Assembly (NCBI RefSeq): GCF_009727055.1
Contig: NC_052359.1
Span: forward strand, 14,812,932-14,876,931
DNA from: Benincasa hispida
Lineage: Eukaryota > Streptophyta > Magnoliopsida > Cucurbitales > Cucurbitaceae
Length of the DNA stretch: 64,000 nucleotides
Direction: 5' to 3'
Below the pieces are notes generated by a model that did no database searches, was not told the DNA's origin, and worked only from the letters and a program-made list of their open reading frames with translations. The number at the start of each line of letters is the position of its first letter. Position 1 is the first letter of the stretch. Position numbers and translations under genes: made by a program. Below are positions 36,900 to 48,210 of this stretch, piece by piece.

Positions 36900-38290
36900 A
36901 CATGCAACACATTCTCTAATACTAGATTTTTAGATACAAACACATTGCCAGTTCTGATTACTTTAGAATAGGTACCATCGGCAATCTTTACAGTAATTTG
37001 ACTGTTACAGTATGTGTACTTAGTTAAAAGTGAGATGTCACCTATCATGTGATCTGATGCACCAGAGTCAATAATCCAAGTACTACAATTTTATTTGGTT
37101 GCATTAAGGGCCCAAAGAAAGTTACCTGATTATACCATTATTGCTATGCTAGTTTCTGATGTTTTTTTAGTAGGTTTCGATTGGCCGAATAGTTTTTGGA
37201 GAAGGTCCAACTGCTCCTTAGTAAACGCATTATATTCAGGGTTAACATTACCTTCTAATGATGTACTTGCTTGATAGACCTTTCCACGTCTGTCTCCTGT
37301 ACATTTGTTGGGCTTCCAATCTAGAGGTTTTCCATGAATATCCCAACACACTTCTTTAGTGTGTCCTGGTTTTTTACAGTGTTCATACAATGGTCTTGGT
37401 TTTCGTTGTCGATTCTCAGTTCCTGTGCAGTACTGGTTTCAATTGTAATGGTTATCATGAGTATTTGTACGTACCTCATTACCAAAGTTTCGACCAAGTA
37501 AGGCTGATCCTTCAGATTCTGAACTGGCAGTCACTCCTAACATTAGTTTCTTCCTACTTTCTTCTCTTCTCACTTCTGCAAAAACTTCTCTAATGTTAGG
37601 TAATGGTTTAATAGCTAAGATTCTACCACGTACCTCATCGAGTTCTTTATTAAGGCCAAGTAGAAATTTGAACACTCGTTTCTTTTCAATTATCTTTTTG
37701 AATGTAGCTTCATCTGCAGCACATTCCCACTTATGGCTTTCAAATATGTCCAGTTGCTGCCAAAGTCGAGATAGTTAAGTAAAATAGTGAATGATTTTCA
37801 TATCCCCTTTCCGTACCTCATGAATTTTGCCTTCAATTTGAAATGACTCTGCAGTATTTGCTTGGTCAAAATAAGTTTCACGAGCTGCTTCCCAAATTTC
37901 GCTTACAGTTGAGAAGAGTAAAAAACCTTCACCAATCTCTGTCGTCATGGAGTTGATTAGCCATGACATAACCATATTATTTTCCGCTTTTCATGTCTTG
38001 TATCTTTGATCAACTTGGTCTGGGATATGATCTTTGTTTGACAGGTAATCTTCCTTTCCTTTTCCACATATGAACATCATAACTGATTGTGACCAATGTA
38101 GGTAATTCCTTCCATTTAATTTATGATTAGTAATTGGAAGTACGATCCCTTCAGTATTGTTAGAATTTATGGATGCAATAAAAAAAATTTGATTGGCAAA
38201 ATAATTAATTAAGCATAGGAAAAAGGAAAAAAAAAACAATAAAAAAACTGATAAAAAATCGTCCAGACCCGATTCATGCTCTAGACCCAT
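36900..38290 (-). pseudogene. K1 gag, zinc knuckle and protease
   Basis: Gag starts near 38290 and has ITNHKLNGRNYLHWSQSVMM, the usual copia gag N-terminal signature. It resumes after a shift at 37975 with MSWLINSMTTEIG and FSTVSEIWEAARETY. The block 37675-37439 has FKFLLGLNKELDEVRGRIL. The zinc knuckle CKKPGHTKEVCW is at about 37380. The protease reads TWIIDSGASDHMIGD at about 37046-37092, with an intact D-S-G triad. Two stops and two frameshifts lie in gag. Confidence 0.9.
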
Positions 38291-38761
38291 GATTTCACCC
38301 GATCCGACCCAGAAGACTCAGACCCGGTTCGACCCGACTTTGTTCACGTGACCCGGTGAAACTTAACCCGTTCACTCGAGGTTTCGTCGATGATTATGGC
38401 TGCTGCGATTTCGTTTTCCACCCACGGTCCGCGAATCTTCACAACCGGAGATGAGATTTTGGGAATCGGCACCCACGTATTATTGGTCGCCGGTCGATAA
38501 CTTTCGGTTGAAGAATGTATTCTTGGTCGTCAGTCGAAGACTGTGTTTCGACTGTGTTTCGTCGGTCGAAGACTTTGTTCTTTAGATTTTCGGATTGTTG
38601 GTTGGGTTTGATGCGTTTTTCTTCGGACGTGAAGCTTCACGCAAGGAATCGATGGAGGTTTCTTCTGGTGCACTAATTCCAGCTACTAAGTATATTTGTG
38701 GTTTTCTATTTTCTTTTCTAGGGTTTCAGACGTGAAACCTATAGAAAGGATTCATAGAGTT

Positions 38762-38774
38762 GGCTCTGATACCA
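38762..38774 (-). promoter_or_regulatory. K1 primer binding site (tRNA-iMet)
   Basis: The minus strand reads TGGTATCAGAGCC, an exact initiator-Met-tRNA PBS, immediately after the 5' LTR. Confidence 0.95.
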
Positions 38775-38977
38775 TGTTGTAATACATAACTTTTTCTATA
38801 TTTCTTGTGATGATTTTACAAGAGGGAGCATCCCTTATATATAAAACTATGATAGCTAATTAAGGAAAAACTTATAACAGTCAAAAAATGTAAATATGGA
38901 AAGAATAAAAGTAAACCCAAATTACAGGGAATAAAATTATATGTACAAGGGAAGAGGTAATTTTTCCATATTTAACA
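38775..38977 (-). repeat. K1 5' LTR
   Basis: 203 bp. On the minus strand it begins TGTTAAATATGG and ends TATTACAACA, followed by the PBS. Confidence 0.95.
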
Positions 38978-38987
38978 AATCCCAACA

Positions 38988-39322
38988 AGCCCGAGACCAT
39001 ATTCCTTCTTATCTTTAGAGTGTGTAGGATTTCCTTCAAAATGGCTACTAACGACTTTTCTGTCAGATTCACCTACTCAGTAGAACGACTCTTGTTCCTA
39101 CAGTTCCTGGTCATATGTCCAAGTTTGTTGCAGTTATAGTGAAGAAATTATACCGTTTCTCGTGAGAATGGTTTCTGCTTCTCCTGTGAGTGGTTTTTAT
39201 TTCTTCTAATTGTTCTGGTTGCTAGATCCACTATTCTAACATTTTCTCTTGGTTCCCGTTTACTTCTATTCAGGTTTCACAACAGCTAAGGATGGCTTTC
39301 GGGGTATAATTTTACCTTGTTA
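38988..39322 (-). pseudogene. Copia host copy B: gag C-terminus and zinc knuckle
   Basis: The leftward reading is RKPSLAVVKP, then CNKLGHMTRNCRNKS, then ILHTLKIRRNMVSG, parallel to copy A. It stops at the C-main LTR; the next residues (GYLINKADFTH) are at 14158. Compared with copy A the protease is deleted. The right edge meets a partial LTR at 39323. Confidence 0.75.
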
Positions 39323-40650
39323 GAGTTAGTATGCAATTAGCGGAAGAAACCAGGATCATTAAGTACTCTAAGTCATCAATTTTAGCAATTAAGAAAGCAT
39401 GTTCATAACATAAAAATTAGGGTTTGAAAATATACCTTTGAAGACCTTCTTCAATCCACGAATTCAGCTTCAATCTTCACTCCAAAAGGATGTAAACCAT
39501 CACTTGATCTTCCCTACTATTCTCTAAGACCTTAGATTGGGTGGTGGAACCCAAAATGAGTTGGAATTGAAGGGCATTAGAAAGGATCTTCTGATTTGAT
39601 GTCTATAGGTTGAGATAACTCATTCTTTCTTTCAGTTTCAGAATTGCATAATCCCAATCTCATAATTCAAAATTCCTTTTTAACAAAATGTCATGCAAAA
39701 AACTAAAATTGTAATACTTTGACACCATATCCATATATTTGGGTGGCAAAATAAGTGTAAGAATGTGGAAGAAGTGAAAATTACCCACTTTCTTCCATTC
39801 TTCATTTTATATTAAATTGAATTTCAATTTTAAAATTCAATTACTAATTTGAAATCAAATTTCAGTTATTTAAAATAAAAATAATAAAATATTAATTCTA
39901 TATTAATATTTAAAACCCGATTAATTTTAAAGTAAAATTAATTTCAAACTAAAATTAATTCTAAATAATTAATTAAATTAAATTAATATCAAATATTAAA
40001 TTAATATAACACCTATTCTAAACATGAATCCTTATTCATATAAATAATATTTAAATCATATTTAAATATTATCCAATTCTCCAATTTCGTTTAATTCGAT
40101 AATTAAACGTGTAATTATATCATATATAATTATCGATTCCCTTAATTCGGAGTTGAACGTTTCAAATTTACTCATCAAACTATTTTAAAGTTTAATCCAA
40201 TTGTGAGCTAGTAGAGGGACCTAATGAACATACAGATCATGGACTCCAACAATCTGAAATTAATCAGCTAAACTCTTTAAACCAGATTAATCAACATTCG
40301 TTAACTACTGGGTCACTCCCTTAAAGCCCAGTAGCTGCACTCTTCTCACTGTAGATATATTTTCATCCACTTGATATAACCATAATCAGTAAATCAACCC
40401 TTCACAGGTTATCCGTAATAATGGTTGGGTCAAAAGTTGTTCTACCCATGAGATTACATCATGTTCCTCAAGTCTCACTGATCCTCTAATGAACAATTGG
40501 TTTGTGATCCAATCACTAAACCGAGTCCCTCTTGGGTCAGTGAGAGGGTGAGGCTCCTTGTTCAAGACCCGGAATTAGCACTTAAGGGAACAACCTCTCT
40601 ACTATCCCTAGAAGTGGGTAAGAGTGAATACCGTCTTGACCAAGATCAAA
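39323..40650 (-). mobile_element. Partial copia LTR (family E-copia) in host copy B gag
   Basis: It begins TGTTAGAGTTAG in plus orientation. The body has LTR-like landmarks shared with the C and D LTRs ('ttcaagacccggaatta', 'cttaagggaacaacctct', 'actgtagatatatttt'). The 5' end of the LTR is missing, as is a stretch of gag between ATD and RKPS of the host. No TSD is found. The interior is very AT-rich at 39780-40140. Confidence 0.55.
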
Positions 40651-41282
40651 TCAGTTGCATCTTTGATCTGTTGTTTGGTAGGATCTTTATTTCGGATAGT
40701 TGGCTTCTCATTAGTGTAGACATCAGCAACCTTCTTAATGGTGAGAAAGAACAACATCTTCTACTTCCAACATTTGAAGTTTGCTCTTTCGAATAGGAAT
40801 GGGCAATTGAGGTCAGAGAACATAATATCGTTTTGAGTTGAAACTGCCATCACAATGGCAGATAGACAGACATCTTTAAATTGTTGGACGGGTACCTTTG
40901 GTGGACAAAAGATACCTGTGATCGAACAATGTCAGACGTCGATAATTAACCTGTAATAGGCTGAGTCATAGACTTCGCTCTCTTTAAGATGTTTCGCGAC
41001 TCTACCCCTTGTGCCAACAGTTCAAAAATGGCCATGCCATCCCCAGGATAAACTAACCCAGATAATACTATCTCGAACGGAACTGCACCATAAGCAATCA
41101 AAATTCTGACACCTGTCTAAAATGATAAAGCTCGGAAACATAAAAGAAAGTGGGAAGTTTTTTTGTGCGTTGTGATCAGAGAAGAGAGGGAAAGCACACT
41201 GGGTTGTGATGCTTCTTTCTTGAGAAGCCCGATCAATTTATAGGCAAAGAGTTTCAACGAAATATCGCGTAATGCACATAGG
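40651..41282 (-). pseudogene. Copia host copy B: leader and gag N-terminus
   Basis: The leftward reading from about 40855 is STQNDIMFSDLNCPF, MLFFLTIKKVADVYTNEKPT and PTKQQIKDATDL, matching copy A at 13780-13600. Upstream lies a leader of about 430 bp without a frame, which abuts the D LTR at 41283. No canonical tRNA-Met PBS is found at that junction. Confidence 0.7.
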
Positions 41283-43423
41283 TGAAGGACATACAATTTA
41301 TCAAAGAGTACCTCTGAGCGGAAGCGAGATCGTTCCAAACTCATTGTGATAGAGTTACCACATTCACAATCTAATAGAATATTTATGCAATTTACAACAA
41401 ATTACAGGCATGCTTTCAAACTTAAACAATAAGAGAACAAGAAACGTACCAGTTAAAAAACCCTTCTTCACAGAAAACTCGTTCTCACATAAGGCTTGCT
41501 CCTTTCACTCTCGCTGAGAATGTTCAAGCTATCGTCTACCCACGAACGGACTCCACACGAACACAGCAGCAGGGAGGACATCACCACTTAGAACCCTCGA
41601 TATTCTCAGTGTGAGAATCAATGAGGTATAGGCTCTGTTGGATTTGGCAGAGGGAAGGAAGAAAAAGGAAATCGTATACCACGACCAAGCAAGTGGGAGA
41701 AGGCAACTGTTTATCGTATAGATGATGCTTGGTCGTTTAGGAAGAGGTACACGATCATTTAGTAAAAGAGCCGCAATCGTATAGACGATTGTTTAGTAAA
41801 CACTCGGGTGCGCGATCATTTAGGAGAAATCTAGACGATCGTTTAGCAAATCCTATGTGATTGTTTAGAAGAACGTGTGCGTGTATACGATCGTTTAGAA
41901 ACGTTGAGCTATCATATATGCCCTTGGTTTGCTATGCGACTGGCATTATACACTAAACGTGAGCGAATATCTTATCTCTCTGCAAAATGAAACGATCTTC
42001 ATTTAATCCTTCAGTTATGAATACTAAATGTAACATCCAACAATCATATGGTTAAGGAGAAAAAACCGACACAACAATTATCCTATAATTGTCAAATTAA
42101 ATAATAAATATAATCATATTATATTCATTAACCTATAGTTTAATATCACATCATATACAATACATGAACCATAATCTTTTCTCCTCCACTAGATATAAAT
42201 CATATTTATATCATTTTCCTCCAAATAATGTATCTTATACATAATGTCAATCATATCATATATAATTAACCAGTTCAATCATATCATATATAATCGAACT
42301 CCCTCTTGTCAATTTGAACACTTCAAATTGACCTAAAAATTAATTCTCAACTTGAATCCATTGAGCTATCAAGGGGATCTTATGAACCTATGGCTCAAAG
42401 CTCCAATCGTACGTGAATAGATTACTAAAATCTTTAGCCACGAGATCCACGATCTGTTAACTGCCAGACATTGTACTAAAGATCGACAGCTGCACTCTTC
42501 TCACCACAAATATATTTTTGTGTCCATTGGATATAACCAATTAATAGTACGATAACCCTTCACAGATGCTCGTAAATACAGCTGAGCCAATTTACCATTT
42601 TGCCCTTGTAATTACATCTAACTTCTTAAGTACCACTGATCCCTCTAATGAACAATATAACATAGTCCGACTATGTGTAGACACCTCTCGGGCAATGAGA
42701 AGATGTGTGGCACCACATCGTTCAAGCCTCGGGATCAGCCCTTAAGGGAGTAATCTATCTACTTACCCCTGATTCAAGGAATGAGTGAATTCCATCTTGT
42801 GTAGCTGATTCACAATTCCCAAATCAGAGGAATCCCCAAAGTGGTAGGTTTGAGTCGGCGATCTGGCCACTCACACCTATGTAAATCAAAGGACCGCCCT
42901 CAAAGGCAGGAGTTCCCAACTCACTTAGGATTGAGGTCATGTTACCTATGGTCATCCTAGTGAAGTAAAGTCTTTGTCATAAACGACGTTATATAACAAG
43001 ACTAAAACACTTCGTGGTCCGATCTTATACAAACTCCTTTGTGTAGGACGCCCCCGCTCGCATGCCTCCACATGAATGATCAGGATCAGACCATCTGTAG
43101 CAAGTCATAACACTTATAACTATTCTACAAAGCGGGTCGCATCTGTAGCATTACCAGAATAAGGTTTCCCTTCTATATCCATATACTACAGACCATTATG
43201 GTTATCACTTAAGACATGATCCATCTGTATGTCTCCACGTACATGCTTAAGTTACAAACGACAACCAGGAATCTTAGTTTATTGGTTTGTGGTAAAGCAA
43301 TTAAAACATCCAATGTTCATAGACAAAAGTGAAGAAAATATCATATATTATACACACAAGCGTTTATTCAAAACTGTGTTTACAAACTACAGGACACAAG
43401 AGTTTAGGGCATCATCCCCAACA
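41283..43423 (-). mobile_element. LTR D copy (2,141 bp), probable 5' LTR of host copy B
   Basis: On the minus strand it starts TGTTGGGGATGATGCCC and ends GTCCTTCA, full length compared with the two solo D LTRs. The flanks ATAGG and ATTTC do not form a TSD, which fits an LTR with attached internal sequence rather than a solo LTR. It contains an 'acgatcg' array (41690-41900). Its outer edge lies exactly where repeat R3 begins. Confidence 0.75.
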
Positions 43424-45285
43424 ATTTCTATAAATAATTTATCATTTTTTCTATTTGTGAAAATTTTTCCTTTTAAAATAAGGTTTTATAATTCTTTTTC
43501 CACTTTTTTAAATATTCTTTTTTCTTCTTTTCTCTACCGTCAAATATGATGATTATTTGACAGCAAGGGTATTTGTCAAATGTACCAAAGGTAAGGCAGG
43601 ATTAAGAAAGTGAGTTAAAGCTAGAAAGTGATACAAATGAGAACAAAAGTTTGTCAAATTTTATTTTTTTAAAATTTTGAGTCGTTCGTATAATTTGCTA
43701 AAATTTCTATTAAAACAACAATTTCAAAATAAGAAAATAGAAATTGAAATCTTTATAAAACAGGTTGAAACAATTTTATTCAACGGTCGTGTTCATCATT
43801 TTCAAGCCACTCCAAGTGTTGACAACTCTAATAATTGTTAGACATGGAATTTCTTCTACATTTATATTAACTATCCTCATTTTAATTCTATTACTCTATT
43901 AATTTTCAATAAAATAATGTAAGAGTGATAATAATTTTAGTTTTGTTCATAAAAAAATTAACTTTTTAGAATAAATTAGGGTGGAAGATTTGGAACATGA
44001 ACCTCTGGGTTCTTGGTACATATGGACGTCTCTTTTGGCCCTTACGATTATAAAATAACAAATTTTGAAATTTGGTTTTATAATAAATTAATAAAAAATT
44101 GTTTTACCTTTTTTTTCTTTTTAAGTAAAAAAACAAAATTAACTTTTCATTTTCAAATTTAGTTTACAATCGGATTTTAACAAATTTAGTTTTTCTTTTT
44201 CTAATTTACCCCTTTTTTTCTTTTTTTTACCATGAGATTTGTATTAAATAACATTCTTAATTAAATGATATTCTTAATTGTTTGTCCTTTTTTTTTTGCA
44301 TAATTATAATTATTAGTGGAAAGCTGATTGATGCCTATTTTTTTTTTTATTAAACATTATTTTTGTTCTAATTTTAATTATCAAACTAAAAAAAATATTG
44401 TGAATGTGAGGGGCACAATAAGAATACAGATACCAATAAAATATAATATTAAAGTAAATGTAATACAATATAATATTAAAATAAATTAAATATAATATAT
44501 AAATTAACAAAATATGAAGTAAAGAATTTCTCTAAAATCTCCACTTTCTCCAATTTTCAAGGAATTCGCCCAATATATGTGTCATCCAAAACCCACCAAA
44601 TGCCACTATTTATAGGCAATTTGGCAAGTAGGAGATGAATTACATGAACACTAATAATGTATAATGTTGAGACACATGAAGAACACTTTGGAAAATAAGG
44701 GCATAACACATGGTCAATTGATACTAATCATGAACATCTAATGAGCATCATAATATTTATAATAAAAAAAATTTATTTAAAGAAAAAGTTTTCTTTTTCT
44801 TTTTTCTCTCATTTATTCCTTCTTTTCTTTTTGATCCTTCCATATTCTTCATTCAACATTTATGACAACCGCCAATTGGATATAGTCTTCATTCAACTCA
44901 ATCGTTGATGACTAGCAGTAGGTGAGCAGCGATGGTCGTTAGGTAGTGGGCAGGGAAGAAATTTTGATGACTCACGACATGATTGATGCTACACTTTAGT
45001 GGTTGGAGCTCCGAAACAAGAGAATTTGAAATGGAGGAAGAAGAAGAAGGGAAGAGGGAGGAAAAAACCAAAAATCAATCACTAGGAAGACAATGGGTGG
45101 TCGACAGTGGGTATCAGCAGTGGGTACCAAAGCATATCTAACGATAAAATGATTTTTGTCACACTAAGCTTTTAGAATAAGAGAGTTTGTTTTTTATTGT
45201 AAAAAGGAAGAAGAGGAAAGGAAGGAGAAATCCAAGGGAATTAGGAGGATTGGATGAAAATGGAGGAAGGAGGAAAGATAAACTT

Positions 45286-45892
45286 TAGGGTATTCGTGAG
45301 TCGGGTTGGATTGAAACACTTTTTAGACTCAACAAAATTTTTGTGGTTATAAACTTCTTCAACCCAAATAACCTTATTAAAAAATGAATCCAACCCAATC
45401 CAACCATGAAATACTTGGTTTGAGCTAATTCAGGTTACTCAGGCCATTGATTTAAAATTTTGTTCTAAAAAGAAGTAGAATGTAAATACGTAAAGATCTG
45501 ATTTAATTATTTTCATATATTGAATGAAGATTAACAATTCGATTTTAATTAATATAATGAAAGTTTTCTTTTCAAAGTGCTAAGAAACTACTTTTAAGAG
45601 TTGTTGGAGAATAAATTATTTAAACATGAAATTAAATAAAACTAAAATCAATATAGGTATAAACAATTGTATTATAAGTAACAAAAAAAATATATTTTTA
45701 AAAAAGTTATAATAAGTTCAAGTTGGTTTAGATTGGTTTGGGTTATATTAGGTGAACCTATAAACCATTTCAATCCATCAAATCTTTATTTATTTGAAGT
45801 AAACCCAACGCAAATGAGTTGATAACCCAACTCAAACCGCACGGGTTGGATTAGGTTGATCCATTTTTTTAGGTCTTTTCTGAACACCCCTA
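45286..45892. mobile_element. hAT-type MITE in R3
   Basis: The ends are TAGGGTATTCG and GAACACCCCTA, with flanks ATAAACTT (45278-45285) and ATAAAATT (45893-45900). It is the same insertion as 8597-9431 in R2 but without the nested MITE. Confidence 0.7.
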
Positions 45893-46509
45893 ATAAAATT
45901 GAAAAAAAAATTTTAAAAGTCATCAATGGTTGTTGGTCATAGATGAGTGACCAATAGTCACTAGTGTATGGCTGGTGGCAATTATCGATAAAGGCAGTCG
46001 CTGACTAACAACAATCTTTATCGACGATCAGCTGACAGCGGGCGTCACCAACAATCATGATAGTCCTCCAACAATGGTTATCACCGATGACCAATGATAA
46101 AAGGTAGGAGTTTTTTTCTTCTTTTGTCAAATTCATGGCATTTCATTAAAAACCTTCAAATTCACAATAGGAATTTTCTTAGTTAAAAGATAGGGAAAAT
46201 ATCAATTTTGATCTTGAACATATTAGATTTATTAATTTGAATCATAAGCGTTCAGTATTTCATCAATTTTGACCTTAAAATTATATAATGGTTGTTATTT
46301 TAATCATAATTCAATTTTCACTAATTTTCCTATTGGTTTTTTTTAAAAAAAATATTATATATTTGAATGTATAGAGATTAAATCGTTACAAACGAAAATT
46401 CAAGGACTAAATTATTACTTCTAGGAAAAGAATTAGGAGTTATTTTTAACCAATTATTATATAATTAATTCCTTTTTCTTGAAGGAACTTGTTTCCTTAC
46501 GAGTTTCCC

Positions 46510-47071
46510 CCATCTCCATCCTCTATTTAAAACAACTTCATTCATCACAAAAATAATACACAATTTATTTCTTAATCCTAATAATTCCTCCATTACAACT
46601 GCAACTCCTTTCTACTGCCGTCGGACTTATAATTAAAATGTCTTTAATTTCCAACGCAGAATTTGAATATCCATCAGTAGACTCTAAGCCAAAACGTGAG
46701 GTCATTGTTAAATTTGATGAGAATGAGAATTTGAATTTTTTTTTAATTTATCGAAGAACTCGAAATTCAGCTTGCTCAATTCGAGCATAAGCTTTGGTTT
46801 GATGAACATTATCCACTTCAACAACAAGAACACGAAGAATATCAAGAAGAAGATGAATATGAAGAACACTTCTCTGAAGAAAGCTTTGATGAGAACAAGA
46901 ATCAGAATCAAAATTTAATTTTTTTCAAATTTATCGAAGAACTTGAAGTTTAGAATGCTCAGTTTGAGAGTAGGCTTTGATTTGATGAACATTATCCAGC
47001 TCCACAAGAATATCAAGAAGAATATGAATATGAAGAAAATTTTCCTAAAGAAAGCTCCGCCAATTGTTGAA
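46510..47071 (+). pseudogene. Acidic E/D/Q-rich gene copy in R3, best preserved (unrecognised family)
   Basis: A TATA-like CTATTTAAA lies near 46524, about 115 bp before an ATG (46638). The frame begins MSLISNAEFEYPSVDSKPKR and passes FDENENLNFF. One extra T in a 9-T run (about 46736-46744) shifts it. In the corrected frame, 46750-46953 stays open: IEELEIQLAQFEHKLWFDEH, then QEHEEYQEEDEYEEHFSEES, then FDENKNQNQNLIFFKFIEEL and a stop. A second module (FDEHYPAPQEYQEEYEYEE) follows and ends at SSANC plus stop (about 47071). The modules repeat with a period of about 70 residues. The protein is acidic and low in complexity, with no signal peptide or membrane segment. I know no family for it. Two or three lesions make this copy unlikely to be translated in full. 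Confidence 0.5.
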
Positions 47072-48142
47072 CTTTTTTTTTCCCTCTTCTTTGTTTTTTT
47101 GTTTCTTTTTTCTTTTTTCAATTTGATTTTGGATTCATCTTTCTCTTTTTACCAATTAATTGTGTATTTTGTCCCTACTTAAATAATCCATCAATATATT
47201 AGATCATTTTAAAATACGTTTACCAATTTTAAATACAACTGCTGATCATTAGTTACTAAAGTTTAAGATTTTAAATCATTACCATTAATTCTCTCTTGTT
47301 TAATTTTCTTCATAAAGTTGAACAACAAGCACCCATTATATTAAAATATAATTTTATAATATTAAAAAGGTATTAATACTATTTTAACATTTTATAAGTA
47401 ATTATATAAATTTAGTCTTTATATACAAATTATTTTTAAAAAATATAGACATTAATTACATATCTTGGTCTAGAAAAAATAAAAACAAACGTAATTTACA
47501 TATCTAAACATAAAGATTAGTTCTTTCAAATTTTAAATATGAAACGCTGGTTTGTTAATCATTTTATTTTATTTTATTTTTATTTTTTAAAATTAAGTAT
47601 ATAGACACTATTTCTAATACTAAATTTCTTCCTTTATTATTTACTTTTCACCAATTGTTTAAAAAATCAAATTTTGAGAACTAAAAAAAGTAGCTTTCAA
47701 AAAGTTTTTTTCGTTGTTAGAATTTGGCTAAAAGTTCAACCGTTGTACTTAAGAAAGATGCAAATCATTGTAAAAAACGTGGATAAAATAGGCTTAATAA
47801 AAAAATTAAAAAAAAATGGTTACCAAATTGGACATTAAATTTTTTGTATTTAATGTCTCTATTGTTAACATGAACATAGTTGACGTAACATAAAATGGTT
47901 CGATTACCTCAAGCTGCATATATTGTAATATGTTTAAATCTAGATTTTGGACAGAATTATTTGAAATTCTGAATGAATATTATTTGAAAACAACAGGTTT
48001 ATGTTTTCTTTATATCTAGATTTTGGACAGAATTATTTGAAATGAAGATAAAAATATTAAGAAATATAGTGTACCATATTATAAACTGAATTCATTTTTA
48101 AAAGTATAAATATTTATTATGTAATGTATTATGGGAAAGTAT

Positions 48143-48210
48143 GGGATTGAACCTCCAACCTCTAAGGTCGGAGTGCATGTCAATACCATTAAGTCGGGCT
48201 CACTTTGACG
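48143..48210 (-). mobile_element. tRNA-derived SINE-like fragment (second copy)
   Basis: The minus strand reads 'cttaatggtattgacatgc...gaggttggaggttcaatccc', close to 10139-10215, again with a B-box-like end. Confidence 0.35.

Larger units (their letters stand above)
33558..38977 (-). mobile_element. K1: complete copia element (5,420 bp), TSD AATCC
   Basis: The LTRs are 33558-33758 and 38775-38977, both TGTT...AACA. The TSD AATCC is perfect (33553-33557 and 38978-38982). The PBS and a GAGAGGGAG polypurine tract are present. The gag, protease, integrase, RT and RNase H order is typical for Ty1/copia. By eye the LTRs differ at about 14-16 of ~203 positions, so it is younger than C-main. Several stops and frameshifts (for example after IHYFT at 37789, and at 34800-34970) make it non-autonomous now. 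Confidence 0.95.
14159..38987 (-). mobile_element. C-main: full-length copia element, heavily nested
   Basis: The left LTR is 14159-15759. The right LTR is 31501-33557 plus 38983-38987, interrupted by K1. The PBS is beside the right LTR and the PPT beside the left one. The order on the minus strand is 5' LTR, PBS, leader, gag, protease, integrase, RT, RNase H, PPT, 3' LTR. The flanks AACCC (14154-14158) and AGCCC (38988-38992) are a 5-bp TSD with one mismatch, and the interrupted frame of host copy B resumes across it. Four later insertions (K1, E2, solo D, truncated D with E3) account for most of the 24.8 kb. The LTRs differ at roughly one site in ten by eye, so it is older than K1. Stops and a deletion in RNase H make it defective. 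Confidence 0.85.

Noticed and set aside
41283..43423. A third solo LTR D
   Set aside because: The flanks do not match as a TSD, and copia leader and gag adjoin it.
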